Shown: positions 1 to 7,490 of the stretch, one piece after another | How the letters are laid out: each line of letters opens with the position of its first letter | Position numbering within the stretch: position 1 is the stretch's first letter | The notes under the pieces: model-generated | Told to the model about the DNA's origin: nothing | The model's database searches: none | Seen by the model: the letters and a program-made list of their open reading frames with translations, nothing else | NCBI GenBank assembly: GCA_023443025.1 | Contig: JAEZWM010000067.1 | Coordinates: forward strand, 1 to 31,241 | DNA from: Bacillota bacterium | Lineage (GTDB): Bacteria > Bacillota > Clostridia > Tissierellales > Peptoniphilaceae | Direction of reading: 5' to 3' | Length of the DNA stretch: 31,241 bases | Position numbers and translations under genes: made by a program

Positions 1-81
1 GTGTACCAAGAAACTCCATATGATATACTTAGTATAGGAAAAAGAAATTGAACATACTAAGGATTAAGAAAGGAGTTTCAC

Positions 82-996
82 ATGGCTGGCAAGAAACTAA
101 GAAGTATCAGAGAATATTTGTTCAGAAACGGAAGATATCTTGACATTGCACGCTGGAACTATCACTTTGAAAACGGAAGCGAAAGCGAGGTGCTCAAAGC
201 CCTCACTGTATATCAAAACCTAGATGGTGGATTTGGACACGGACTTGAACCTGACTTACAAAATCCGAACTCTAATCCCATAGCTACTTGGTATGCGATA
301 CAAATACTTAGGGAACTTAATTTTCCTAAACTTGGAAGCATGATAGTTGAAAAAATAATAGATTATCTAGAATCATCAATAAATATTGAAACCAAAAAAT
401 GGGATGCAGTTATCCCAAGTAATAACGAATATCCACATGCACCTTGGTGGCATTATAGTGAAGAATTAGATCAGTCTTGGTATAACCCAACAGCTGAGTT
501 TCTCGGGTTCATTATTAGATTCGCTGATGAAAATTCTAAAATATATGGTCTTGCACTCGAATCATTAAACCAAATGCTAGGTGTTATAATGGAAGAAAAC
601 TATGAAATAGAGCCCCATGAATTAGTCAATGTGTTAAATCTATACAGAGATTTAATTGCATCTAAAAAAATTGAACTAGTGCCTGGAGATTTTGAAAAAT
701 TCATAAAAGAAAAAGTAAATCTTGCAATTGATAGGGATGAAAGTGCATATGTAGAAGAGAATTATTATACACCTCCTTCTTCCTATATTAACTCAAAGGA
801 CGATTTTACCTACGCAGGCAATGAAGAGATTTCAAGGTTTTATACGGAGTACATCGAGGATCATGTAACTGAGTTCGGTTTTTGGGAGATTAACTGGGAC
901 TGGAATGAAGATGAAATGCCGGAAAATGTAATTAGAGACTGGACAGGTATTATTACAGTCAATAATATGCTATTTATAGAGCTAATAGTAAAATAG
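82..996 (+). CDS. Prenyltransferase/squalene-oxidase repeat-like protein
   Basis: This is a 304-residue soluble protein with no signal peptide or membrane segment. Around residues 40-75 it has a Q-N-x-D-G-G-F-G-H-G-L-E-P-D motif followed by an I-A-T-W-Y-A-I-Q-I-L helix. That pattern is typical of the alpha-alpha toroid (terpenoid cyclase/prenyltransferase) superfamily. Several W/Y-rich stretches follow, including a PWWHY segment near residue 120. Small single-domain members of this kind are common in Firmicutes and have no established reaction, so I infer the fold and not a substrate. The start is supported by AAGGAG 7 bases upstream of the ATG. An extended -10 (TGATATACT, 21-29) could serve as its promoter. 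It is monocistronic, with a terminator 3 bases after the stop. Confidence 0.75.
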   Translation: MAGKKLRSIREYLFRNGRYLDIARWNYHFENGSESEVLKALTVYQNLDGGFGHGLEPDLQNPNSNPIATWYAIQILRELNFPKLGSMIVEKIIDYLESSINIETKKWDAVIPSNNEYPHAPWWHYSEELDQSWYNPTAEFLGFIIRFADENSKIYGLALESLNQMLGVIMEENYEIEPHELVNVLNLYRDLIASKKIELVPGDFEKFIKEKVNLAIDRDESAYVEENYYTPPSSYINSKDDFTYAGNEEISRFYTEYIEDHVTEFGFWEINWDWNEDEMPENVIRDWTGIITVNNMLFIELIVK

Positions 997-998
997 AA

Positions 999-1031
999 AA
1001 AGAGTCGGGAATGAATATTTCCTGACTCTTT
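999..1031. terminator. Bidirectional intrinsic terminator
   Basis: A 13-bp stem (AAAGAGTCGGGAA with TTCCTGACTCTTT, one G-T pair) has a 7-base loop. On the - strand it is followed by TTTTTC, and on the + strand by a weaker T-rich tail. It lies between the convergent 82-996 gene and btuD, so it can end both transcripts. Confidence 0.8.
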
Positions 1032-1115
1032 GTCGTTTTATCAATATATACTGTATAGTCTAGTTTTATACACTAATTGTAAATTATTGTGGCTTGACCA
1101 CCTTTTATTTTTAGT

Positions 1116-1871
1116 CTACCAGTTTTGGTATATTGTTTTCATCCAGTTTGAAACATCCATACTGTAGGCATTGTTGAGATTTGCATGTGTCATGACTTCT
1201 TCAATTAAACCTGTCGATATTAGTTTGCCGCTTTTTAATAATGATGCATGACTACCGAATGCCTTTGCAAGGCTTAAATCATGGGTAACTGATAACACTG
1301 CCCTTCCACTTTCTTTTATCCAATTTGATATAAGTTCAAATATCTGTTTTTGATACACAAGGTCTAAATGGTTTGTTGGTTCGTCTAGTATCAGTAGTTT
1401 TGGTTCTTGTACCAGCACTTGAGCTAAAAATGTTCTCTGTAGCTCTCCTCCCGATAGTGTTAGTATAGATTTATTCCTTAGTTTCTTAAGTCCGGTTATC
1501 TCTAGTATATCTTCTACGATTTTTAAGTCGTATTCGTTCTGCTTAGACAAAAACCCACTTGAATGTGGATATCTTCCTAGTTTAACAACTTCTTCGACTT
1601 TAAATCCATATCCTGCAGAATAACTCTGCGAAAGGACGGCTATTTCTCTACCTCTTTCCTTAGACATCATATGATTTAGGTCTTTTCCCTTGTAAAATAT
1701 TGAACCATCGTAGTTAACCGACTGCGATATGGCTTTTACTATCGTGCTCTTCCCTGCTCCATTTGGTCCAATTAGCATCATCCATTGGCCTTCATTCATC
1801 TCAAAACTAACTTTCCTGAGAGCTTCAAAGCTTCCATAGTTTACCGATAAATCAACAATATTAAGCATCAA
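1116..1871 (-). CDS. btuD: Cobalamin ABC transporter ATP-binding protein
   Basis: This is a 251-residue FecE/BtuD-type ATPase. It hydrolyses ATP to drive import by the BtuC-like permease encoded just upstream. Walker A (GPNGAGKST) lies near residue 35, the ABC signature (LSGGELQRT) near 140, and Walker B (LLILDEPTNHLDL) near 160. An H-loop (SVTHDLSLA) lies near 195. Its start overlaps the end of the permease gene by 4 bases, so the two are translationally coupled. The family alone does not separate B12 from iron-chelate import. The cobalamin riboswitch at the head of the operon makes B12 or another corrinoid the likely substrate. Confidence 0.9.
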   Translation of the reverse strand: MMLNIVDLSVNYGSFEALRKVSFEMNEGQWMMLIGPNGAGKSTIVKAISQSVNYDGSIFYKGKDLNHMMSKERGREIAVLSQSYSAGYGFKVEEVVKLGRYPHSSGFLSKQNEYDLKIVEDILEITGLKKLRNKSILTLSGGELQRTFLAQVLVQEPKLLILDEPTNHLDLVYQKQIFELISNWIKESGRAVLSVTHDLSLAKAFGSHASLLKSGKLISTGLIEEVMTHANLNNAYSMDVSNWMKTIYQNW

Positions 1872-2896
1872 CTCACCATCCTATTCTTAGAAAATATATA
1901 GATGAATAGAACTGAGCCAATCAAAGATGTTACTACTCCAATAGGTAGTTCTAGCGGTGTAAATAACGTTCTAGCTATCAAATCAGCTATCATTAAAAAA
2001 CTCGATCCAATAAAAATTGTGGCCGGTAGCAACTTCGAGTGATTAGGTCCGGTTATAAGTCTTGTCATATGTGGAATTACTAATCCTACAAAACCTATTG
2101 TTCCTCCCACTGCGACAGTTACTCCAATTAATGCAGACGCCGATACTAACAGGACCAGCTTGGTTCTTCTTATGTTTATTCCCAGGTTCCCTGCTACCTC
2201 TTCTCCTAGTGCAAATGCATTGAGTTCACTAGACTTTGATAGTATTATTATTGTAAAAATAGTAATCGTTACTAATAGAACTATTACGTTCTCATATGAA
2301 GAGCCTTGAAGTGATCCCATGCTCCAGAATATTATAGACTTAACATTATCTCCTGAAAAGACAAGCAGTACACTTATCAAACTGTTTATAAACATCGCAA
2401 AAATAATTCCAATTAGTATGATGGTGTTTGTTGAAAGAGAATAATCCAGTCTATATGCGAGCGAGAGTATTAGAAGTAGTGATAAAAAAGCAAAAATTAC
2501 TGCCATTACCATAGTTCCAGCAAAGGGTAATGAATTGAATTTAATCCCCAACACAATCGCAAGTACAGCCCCCAGCGATGCTCCTGCTGAAACTCCTAAG
2601 GTCGAACCATCTGCTAGCGGATTTTTCAAAAGTCCTTGCATTACTGTACCGCTAAGTGACAACGCCATCCCAACAAGTGCAACGGAAAGCACTCTTGGTG
2701 TTCGTACATGGATAATAATGTTCTGATATGCTCCTACCGGCTCTAGTCCCTTAAATTTATTTATAAAGGATGAAAACACCTCGTTAATAGGAATATTTAC
2801 AGATCCTAAACATATACAAAAGATAATAGTAAATACAGTCAAACTGAAAAACATCATATATTTAATTTTTACATTGAATCCGGTATTATTTTTCAT
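1868..2896 (-). CDS. btuC: Cobalamin ABC transporter permease (FecCD family)
   Basis: This is a 342-residue polytopic membrane protein of the FecCD/BtuC family, whose members have about 10 helices and work as dimers. A membrane segment lies at residues 13-32. The conserved R-T-P-R-V-L family motif is near residue 65, G-L-L-K-N-P-L-A-D-G near 88, and G-F-V-G-L-V-I-P-H-M-T-R near 270. The last two are diagnostic of FecCD permeases and form part of the ATPase interface. The length is normal. It follows btuF after a 42-base gap that contains an intrinsic terminator, and it overlaps btuD. Corrinoid specificity is inferred from the riboswitch. Confidence 0.9.
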   Translation of the reverse strand: MKNNTGFNVKIKYMMFFSLTVFTIIFCICLGSVNIPINEVFSSFINKFKGLEPVGAYQNIIIHVRTPRVLSVALVGMALSLSGTVMQGLLKNPLADGSTLGVSAGASLGAVLAIVLGIKFNSLPFAGTMVMAVIFAFLSLLLILSLAYRLDYSLSTNTIILIGIIFAMFINSLISVLLVFSGDNVKSIIFWSMGSLQGSSYENVIVLLVTITIFTIIILSKSSELNAFALGEEVAGNLGINIRRTKLVLLVSASALIGVTVAVGGTIGFVGLVIPHMTRLITGPNHSKLLPATIFIGSSFLMIADLIARTLFTPLELPIGVVTSLIGSVLFIYIFSKNRMVS

Positions 2897-2910
2897 TTTT
2901 CACCTATCAA

Positions 2911-2936
2911 AAAAGCGAGAGATTATTCTCGCTTTT
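2911..2936 (-). terminator. Intrinsic terminator between btuF and btuC
   Basis: A 10-bp perfect stem (AAAAGCGAGA with TCTCGCTTTT) has a 6-base loop and is followed on the - strand by a run of Ts and GATAGG. It starts immediately after the btuF stop codon and lies inside the btuFCD operon. Partial read-through would give more binding protein than permease/ATPase. Confidence 0.8.
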
Positions 2937-2938
2937 AG

Positions 2939-3973
2939 TTATTTCTCGTAAATAAATTCATATAATGCTTTTACTGCTTCACTAAGCCTTGGACCAGGTC
3001 TTGAAAACTCATCAGAGTTCGCCATAAATACTGACTCATTAGTAACTGCGTTGATTCCTTCCCAACCACTTCTTTGCATTATTTCTTCATCAGGTTTTGG
3101 CCCTTCTCCAAAATACATAGTAATGGTTGCTATATGATCCGGATTTCTTTCAATTACTTGCTCCTCAGAGATTTCAGACCAACCACTAACATCTTCAAAT
3201 GCATTTTTAACGCCTAGTATTTCTGCTATTTCATCCATAAAGGTGTTCTTGCCGGCAGTCCATAGTCCAAACTCAAGTGGTGAAACCTCAAAGTATATAG
3301 AGCCACCGTCTTTGCCTTCAGCTTTTTGCCTGTATTCTTCAAAGGTTGCTTGCATATCCTTGATTAAATTCTCTGCAGCACCTTCATTACCAGTCGCAAT
3401 ACCTATCATTTTAATAGCCGTAAAGACTTCATTTATATTTGAAGCATCCGATACGATAACTTTTACACCGGCTTTTTCCAGAGCTTCAACATGTTCTTCC
3501 GTTTGGCTCATCATTGACATCATAACTACATCCGGTTCAAGAGCTATTATCTCTTCGATATTTGTCTCAGCTCCTGATGTTAACTCTTTGACCGACTGAA
3601 CTTCTTCAGGATAATCGCAATAAGTTCCTCTTCCGATTACTGAATCTCCAGCATTTATGGCATAAAGTATTTCACAGTCTGAAGGAGTTAATGCTACAAT
3701 CTTTTTAGCAGGTCCATCGAGTTTTACCTCTCTTCCTGCCATATCAGTTAATGTAATTTCAGTTAATGCATCTTCCTTTTCAGCTTCCTCTTTATCGACC
3801 TCTTCTTTTTCAGAAGATTCCTCTGCTACTTCCTCTTCACTTACTTCAGATTGCTGCTCAGTAGTTTTTGGTTCTTCCTTTACTTCTTCTTTCTTTGTTG
3901 GAGCACATGCTGTAATTGTCATAAGCATTGCAAGTAAAAGAGCCAATGTACTTAATTTTGTAAATCTTTTCAT
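2939..3973 (-). CDS. btuF: Cobalamin-binding lipoprotein (ABC substrate-binding protein)
   Basis: This is a 344-residue extracytoplasmic binding protein that delivers corrinoid to the BtuCD permease. It has a lipoprotein signal peptide with a lipobox ending I-T-A-C near residue 23. An extremely Glu/Lys-rich linker runs to about residue 70. A periplasmic-binding fold of the BtuF/FepB class follows, with L-T-D-M-A-G-R-E-V at its start, A-L-E-P-D-V-V near 145, and a C-terminal F-S-R-P-G-P-R-L-S-E-A motif characteristic of BtuF-like proteins. I place the start at the ATG at 3973, which is preceded by GGAGGG. A longer reading frame runs 24 codons further upstream, but those codons fall in the terminator and riboswitch leader and are not credible coding sequence. 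Confidence 0.9.
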   Translation of the reverse strand: MKRFTKLSTLALLLAMLMTITACAPTKKEEVKEEPKTTEQQSEVSEEEVAEESSEKEEVDKEEAEKEDALTEITLTDMAGREVKLDGPAKKIVALTPSDCEILYAINAGDSVIGRGTYCDYPEEVQSVKELTSGAETNIEEIIALEPDVVMMSMMSQTEEHVEALEKAGVKVIVSDASNINEVFTAIKMIGIATGNEGAAENLIKDMQATFEEYRQKAEGKDGGSIYFEVSPLEFGLWTAGKNTFMDEIAEILGVKNAFEDVSGWSEISEEQVIERNPDHIATITMYFGEGPKPDEEIMQRSGWEGINAVTNESVFMANSDEFSRPGPRLSEAVKALYEFIYEK

Positions 3974-3986
3974 ATTTCCCTCCAAT

Positions 3987-4016
3987 AAAAAATGCTCTAC
4001 TGGGAAAGTGAGCATT
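3987..4016 (-). terminator. Riboswitch expression-platform terminator
   Basis: On the - strand AATGCTC and GAGCATT form a 7-bp stem around a 12-base loop, followed directly by TTTTTTATT. It ends just upstream of the btuF ribosome binding site. This is the expected position for an OFF-switch terminator controlled by the aptamer. The loop segment TCCCAG (4000-4005) can pair with CTGGGA at 4031-4036. The 3' arm TAGAGCA (3993-3999) can pair with TGCTCTA at 4081-4087. Either pairing could form an antiterminator. Confidence 0.75.
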
Positions 4017-4045
4017 ATAAAAACACCCAATCCCAGAGGTAACAA

Positions 4046-4200
4046 TAATACTCAGGTCTCCCGACTTAGCTTCATCCTAATAGAGCACCTTCCTGAAACT
4101 ACTCAGTGGTTATCGCTCGTTCGTCCACATCACGGTTACTGGGATAGTCCGGAAGTCTCATCCGGTTCCCTCGGCATTTGCCGGCTAAAAGCAAGTATTA
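4046..4200 (-). promoter_or_regulatory. Cobalamin riboswitch aptamer
   Basis: Read on the - strand, the segment carries the cobalamin riboswitch signature elements in order. These are GAGGGAACCGG, a GACTATCCCAGTAACCGTGATG block, CCACTG, AAGG, GATGAAGC and the 3' box AAGTCGGGAGACCTGAG. The ends close in a 7-bp P1 helix (TAATACT at 4194-4200 with AGTATTA at 4046-4052). It lies between a consensus promoter and btuF, so adenosyl- or another cobalamin should repress the importer. It was recognised from conserved boxes, without a covariance-model search. Confidence 0.92.
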
Positions 4201-4214
4201 GATATATTATTTTA

Positions 4215-4243
4215 ATTATACAGCTCTATTGCACAATGGTCAA
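4215..4243 (-). promoter_or_regulatory. Promoter of the btuFCD operon
   Basis: A -35 TTGACC (4238-4243) and a perfect -10 TATAAT (4215-4220) are separated by 17 bases on the - strand. Transcription would start near 4208, just upstream of the riboswitch P1 helix. The rest of the gap (4244-4405) shows no further clear element. Confidence 0.85.
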
Positions 4244-4405
4244 CTGATTTTTAACTTCAAAGCATAAATAAATGGCTATATTTATTAATTTACCCATATA
4301 ATTTACGTTATAAATATCTAGCTCTTCAAATTCTCAAAATCTTTATTTATTCACCTTAATGTATAGTTTATCTGTTTATGTTAATTTACGCAACCCTGAC
4401 CCCCT

Positions 4406-4675
4406 TTATTTTCTTTCTTTTATTGTGATGGATATTTTGTCTCCGGGTTGTTTGTTTATCATTTTTCGGATGTCTTTTCGGATGCCTATTATATAGTCTC
4501 CTGTTCCCATGTTTACTATTGATCCATCGTAAGATTCTCCGTCGAAGGTTGCGTGTACTTTGACTCTTCCTTTTCCGAACTCTTCTCTTATATCATACGG
4601 AAAAACTATATAGGCTGCATCCATATCAGGAACTTTAATTATTTCTGCTTCAAATTTGTATACTTTGTCGTTCAT
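4406..4675 (-). CDS. DUF1905 domain-containing protein
   Basis: This is an 89-residue protein made almost entirely of a DUF1905 domain. It begins with a F-E-A-E-I-I-K-V-P-D-M-D-A-A-Y-I-V-F-P-Y-D strand region, then K-V-H-A-T-F-D-G, and ends with the G-I-R-K-D-I-R-K and P-G-D-K-I-S-I-T-I-K motifs of the family. These are small beta-barrel proteins of unknown biochemical function, sometimes fused to a C-terminal YdeI-like helix that is absent here. The start ATG follows GAGGT at good spacing. It diverges from the cupin gene at 4798. A TATAAT in the shared 122-base gap may serve it. Confidence 0.8.
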   Translation of the reverse strand: MNDKVYKFEAEIIKVPDMDAAYIVFPYDIREEFGKGRVKVHATFDGESYDGSIVNMGTGDYIIGIRKDIRKMINKQPGDKISITIKERK

Positions 4676-4797
4676 TTTATTACCTCGGCTTATTTTTTTA
4701 TACTTATTACTATTATAACCTGCTTTATAATTGCTTAATAGGGTATATTCATAGTAGCGTTTTTAAATGCATATAAAATTAAATTTGGAGGTATTTT

Positions 4798-5325
4798 ATG
4801 GATCATGTCGTAAAGGAAATTAAAGGACTTTTTCAGATTATTAAGCTTAAAGAATTTAGAAGAACTGAAGGTGTTGCATTTGATGTTATGGTAAAATCTA
4901 TGGTTCCAAAGGTAGATGCCATTGACAGAGTTCTTCACAGAAGCAGTGCCGTTTCACCAGGATCTGTGGGAGATGTAGAAAGACCGTGGTATATGCACAC
5001 TCATCAAGATGACAATCTATTTGTACTTCATGGTAAACGTTATGTAGAACTTTACAATGTTGAGCATGGTAAAATTGAAAATTTTGTAGTTACTCCTGAG
5101 TATATTGAACACAATGGAGAAGTAGTAGTAGAGGGAGGAGCAGTTCTTATCTGGCCAACCCATGTATTCCACAGAGTTCAAAGTGCTGAAGAAGGTTCTG
5201 CATCCATCAATCTTGCAACTCATAAGGAAGGCATAGACATGAAGACTAATTTTAGTATCTATGACTTAAACACTGAAACAGGCGAATATCATGTAATCAG
5301 GGAAGGTTACAAAGATCAAAAATAA
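4798..5325 (+). CDS. Cupin-fold protein, function unknown
   Basis: This is a 175-residue soluble protein. The central M-H-T-H-Q-D-D-N-L-F-V-L-H-G-K segment near residues 65-80 matches the first cupin metal-binding motif (H-x-H, then a later acidic or amide ligand and glycine). A later I-W-P-T-H-V-F-H-R-V segment near residue 120 supplies the histidine of the second motif. It is therefore probably a single-domain metal-binding cupin. Substrate and reaction are unknown. The start has GGAGG 7 bases upstream. It is monocistronic and ends at a strong terminator. Confidence 0.7.
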   Translation: MDHVVKEIKGLFQIIKLKEFRRTEGVAFDVMVKSMVPKVDAIDRVLHRSSAVSPGSVGDVERPWYMHTHQDDNLFVLHGKRYVELYNVEHGKIENFVVTPEYIEHNGEVVVEGGAVLIWPTHVFHRVQSAEEGSASINLATHKEGIDMKTNFSIYDLNTETGEYHVIREGYKDQK

Positions 5326-5328
5326 TTT

Positions 5329-5356
5329 AAAAACGCCCTTTGATGGGCGTTTTTTT
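5329..5356. terminator. Bidirectional intrinsic terminator
   Basis: AAAAACGCCC (5329-5338) pairs with GGGCGTTTTT (5345-5354) around a 6-base loop, with T and A runs on the two sides. It separates the convergent cupin gene (+) and the end of the aryl-acid operon (-). Confidence 0.88.
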
Positions 5357-5777
5357 AGTTATCAAATCCAAAGAACTCCTTACTTATAAGCTCAAATCCG
5401 TTTTCTACAATGACTTTTTCAGCAGCTTCCTTGTCGGTTATTTTAAGTATAACTCCTGAATAGTCATCTCTATTGGAGAAAACATACATATACTGTATGT
5501 CAAAATCTTCGATTAGAGATAGCAGTTTATGGAGCTGACCCGGTTCATTGTCTATGTCCACTGCGGTCACATCTGTAAGGCTAGCTGACATCTCGTTTTC
5601 TTTTAGAATGCTGTAAGCTTTGTCAGGGTTTGATACCATCATCCTTAAAAGTCCATAGTTTTCAGTATCAGCAAGTGAAAAGCTTATTATATTAATTCCT
5701 GCGTCTTTTATTAGCTTAGTTACTCTGGTTAATGAACCTTTTCTATTTTCTATGAACACTGTTAGTTGTTTTATCAT
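5355..5777 (-). CDS. Tandem ACT-domain protein (last gene of aryl-acid operon)
   Basis: This is a 140-residue protein consisting of two ACT domains. The first begins I-K-Q-L-T-V-F-I-E-N-R-K-G-S-L at residue 2. The second begins about residue 72 with A-V-D-I-D-N-E-P-G-Q-L. ACT domains bind small ligands, usually amino acids, at their interfaces. No catalytic domain is attached, so the protein is probably a ligand sensor or an allosteric partner of another protein. It lies 13 bases downstream of paaK, and an ACT protein beside phenylacetate-CoA ligase is a recurrent arrangement in anaerobes. I infer that an aromatic amino acid or arylacetate is the ligand. Confidence 0.85.
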   Translation of the reverse strand: MIKQLTVFIENRKGSLTRVTKLIKDAGINIISFSLADTENYGLLRMMVSNPDKAYSILKENEMSASLTDVTAVDIDNEPGQLHKLLSLIEDFDIQYMYVFSNRDDYSGVILKITDKEAAEKVIVENGFELISKEFFGFDN

Positions 5778-5790
5778 ATTAAAAGCCCCC

Positions 5791-7089
5791 TTATACGAGT
5801 ACCCTTTTGTCTATTACCCTTGTAGCTTTTCCGGATGTTCTTTCTATGGTCTTTGGTTCAACTAGTTTTACATCTACATTCAGTCCTAATGCCTGTCGTA
5901 AGCCATGAGCAATCTTATGCTTGAGTTTTTCAAGTTCTCTGATCTCATCACTGAAGAATTTCTCATGGACTTCTACCCAAACTTCAAATGTATCCATATT
6001 GTTTACCCTATCTACAATTATCAAATAATGAGGTGTAGTTTCGCCAAGCTCTAGAAGTGCTGACTCAACCTGCGATGGGAACACATTTACTCCTCTGATT
6101 ACTAGCATGTCATCGGATCTTCCTGTAAATCTTGAGATCCTGGCCATGGTTCTTCCACATTCACATTTATCATAATTGATAGAAGTAAGATCCTTGGTTC
6201 TATATCTTATAAGAGGGAATGCTTCTTTAGTCAGTGTAGTTATGACAAGCTCGCCTGTTTCTCCGGTTGGAACCTGCTTTAGAGTTCCGGAGTCTACAAC
6301 TTCAGGTAAGAAATGGTCTTCGTAAATATGTAGTCCATTATGATACTTACAGTCTGCAGCAACTCCCGGTCCCATAATTTCACTTAGTCCATATATATCG
6401 TAAGCTTTAATCTTTAAGCTCTCTTCTATGGCATCTCTCATATTATCAGTCCATGGTTCTCCACCGCAAATCGCAGCTTTGAGTTTTAGTTTGGACAAAT
6501 CGGCTTTTTCTTTTAATTCTTCTATTAAATGCAAAAGGTAAGATGGGGTACATGCAACTGCTGTGCATTCAAAGTCTTCCATCATGGTGATTTGCTTTTT
6601 AGTTCCTGAAGTTGACATAGGAACTACAGTTGCACCGACATTTTCAGCACCGTAGTGAAGCCCCAAGCCTCCTGTGAAAAGCCCATAACCATATGACACT
6701 TGGATTTTATCATCTTTTCCAATATCAGCCATCGCAAGAACTCTGGTTACACATTCCGTCCAAATCTCGATATCTCTACGAGAATACCCGACAACCGTAG
6801 CTTTTCCGGTCGTACCGGATGATGCATGAAGCCTTACAACTTCCGACATAGGCATGGCAAAAAGTCCAAATGGGTAGTTATCCCTTAGATCTTCCTTGGT
6901 AGTAAAAGGTAATTTTTCAATATCTTCTACTGATTGTATATCCCAAGGTTCCAATCCTATCTCCTGCATCTTTTTTCTATAGTATGGAACATTATGATAT
7001 ATTCGCTTTACGAGCTTTGATAATCTGACACTTTGCATATGATGTAATTCATCACGACTCATGCACTCTTTAGACTCATTCCATATCAT
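5791..7089 (-). CDS. paaK: Phenylacetate-CoA ligase (arylacetate-CoA ligase), copy 1
   Basis: This is a 432-residue adenylate-forming enzyme, normal length for PaaK. It converts an arylacetate plus ATP and CoA to arylacetyl-CoA, AMP and PPi. The AMP-binding P-loop H-A-S-S-G-T-T-G-K lies near residue 88. The Y-G-L-S-E motif is near 235, and the C-terminal hinge region R-S-D-D-M-L-V-I-R-G-V-N-V-F-P-S-Q near 330 includes the R-G-x-N-V-F-P block of PaaK. The sequence C-E-C-G-R-T near 310 is also typical. Its start overlaps the stop of the upstream ACT gene by 4 bases. It is clearly paralogous to the first operon gene but diverged. Whether it uses phenylacetate, indoleacetate or hydroxyphenylacetate cannot be read from the sequence. 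Confidence 0.9.
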   Translation of the reverse strand: MIWNESKECMSRDELHHMQSVRLSKLVKRIYHNVPYYRKKMQEIGLEPWDIQSVEDIEKLPFTTKEDLRDNYPFGLFAMPMSEVVRLHASSGTTGKATVVGYSRRDIEIWTECVTRVLAMADIGKDDKIQVSYGYGLFTGGLGLHYGAENVGATVVPMSTSGTKKQITMMEDFECTAVACTPSYLLHLIEELKEKADLSKLKLKAAICGGEPWTDNMRDAIEESLKIKAYDIYGLSEIMGPGVAADCKYHNGLHIYEDHFLPEVVDSGTLKQVPTGETGELVITTLTKEAFPLIRYRTKDLTSINYDKCECGRTMARISRFTGRSDDMLVIRGVNVFPSQVESALLELGETTPHYLIIVDRVNNMDTFEVWVEVHEKFFSDEIRELEKLKHKIAHGLRQALGLNVDVKLVEPKTIERTSGKATRVIDKRVLV

Positions 7090-7490
7090 ACAACTACTAT
7101 CCCCTTTCCTCTGAGGTATTCTTCAGCTCTCACCTCGTCATCTACATGGATTGCCATTAGCGGTGCATTGTCACCATTGAGCACCATAGAGTACATGTAA
7201 TTAACAAAAAAACCTGCTTCTGCTAACAATTTAAGTACTCCATTTAGTGATCCCGGTTTATTTTCCAGCTCTATTGCAACTACATTCCCTACTTTATATC
7301 CAAATCCATTTTCCTTAAGAACTTTTTCAGCTAAATCAGATTCATCAACAACCAGTCTTAATATTCCGAAATACTGTGTATCAAACACTGAAAAAGCCTT
7401 AATATTAATGTTTTCTTTAGCCAATACGTCAGTTACTTCGGATAGTGTTCCGACTTCATTTTCAACTAATACAGAGATTTGCTTTATCAT
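7086..7490 (-). CDS. Tandem ACT-domain protein (between iorB and paaK)
   Basis: This is a 134-residue protein with two ACT domains and no enzyme domain. The N-terminal domain opens I-K-Q-I-S-V-L-V-E-N-E-V-G-T-L. The second begins near residue 70 with A-I-E-L-E-N-K-P-G-S-L. It resembles the last operon product in length and architecture but is diverged. The start codon overlaps the iorB stop by one base, and its end overlaps the paaK start, so all three are translationally coupled. It most likely binds an aromatic amino acid or related effector and modulates the ligase or oxidoreductase. That role is inferred from context. Confidence 0.85.
   Translation of the reverse strand: MIKQISVLVENEVGTLSEVTDVLAKENINIKAFSVFDTQYFGILRLVVDESDLAEKVLKENGFGYKVGNVVAIELENKPGSLNGVLKLLAEAGFFVNYMYSMVLNGDNAPLMAIHVDDEVRAEEYLRGKGIVVV

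Noticed and set aside
3974..4045. 24-codon N-terminal extension of btuF
   Set aside because: It runs through the terminator and the riboswitch 3' end; the ATG at 3973 has the ribosome binding site and begins a proper signal peptide.
4008..4247. 79-codon + strand open frame
   Set aside because: It is the complement of the cobalamin riboswitch and its promoter, with no ribosome binding site or recognisable product.
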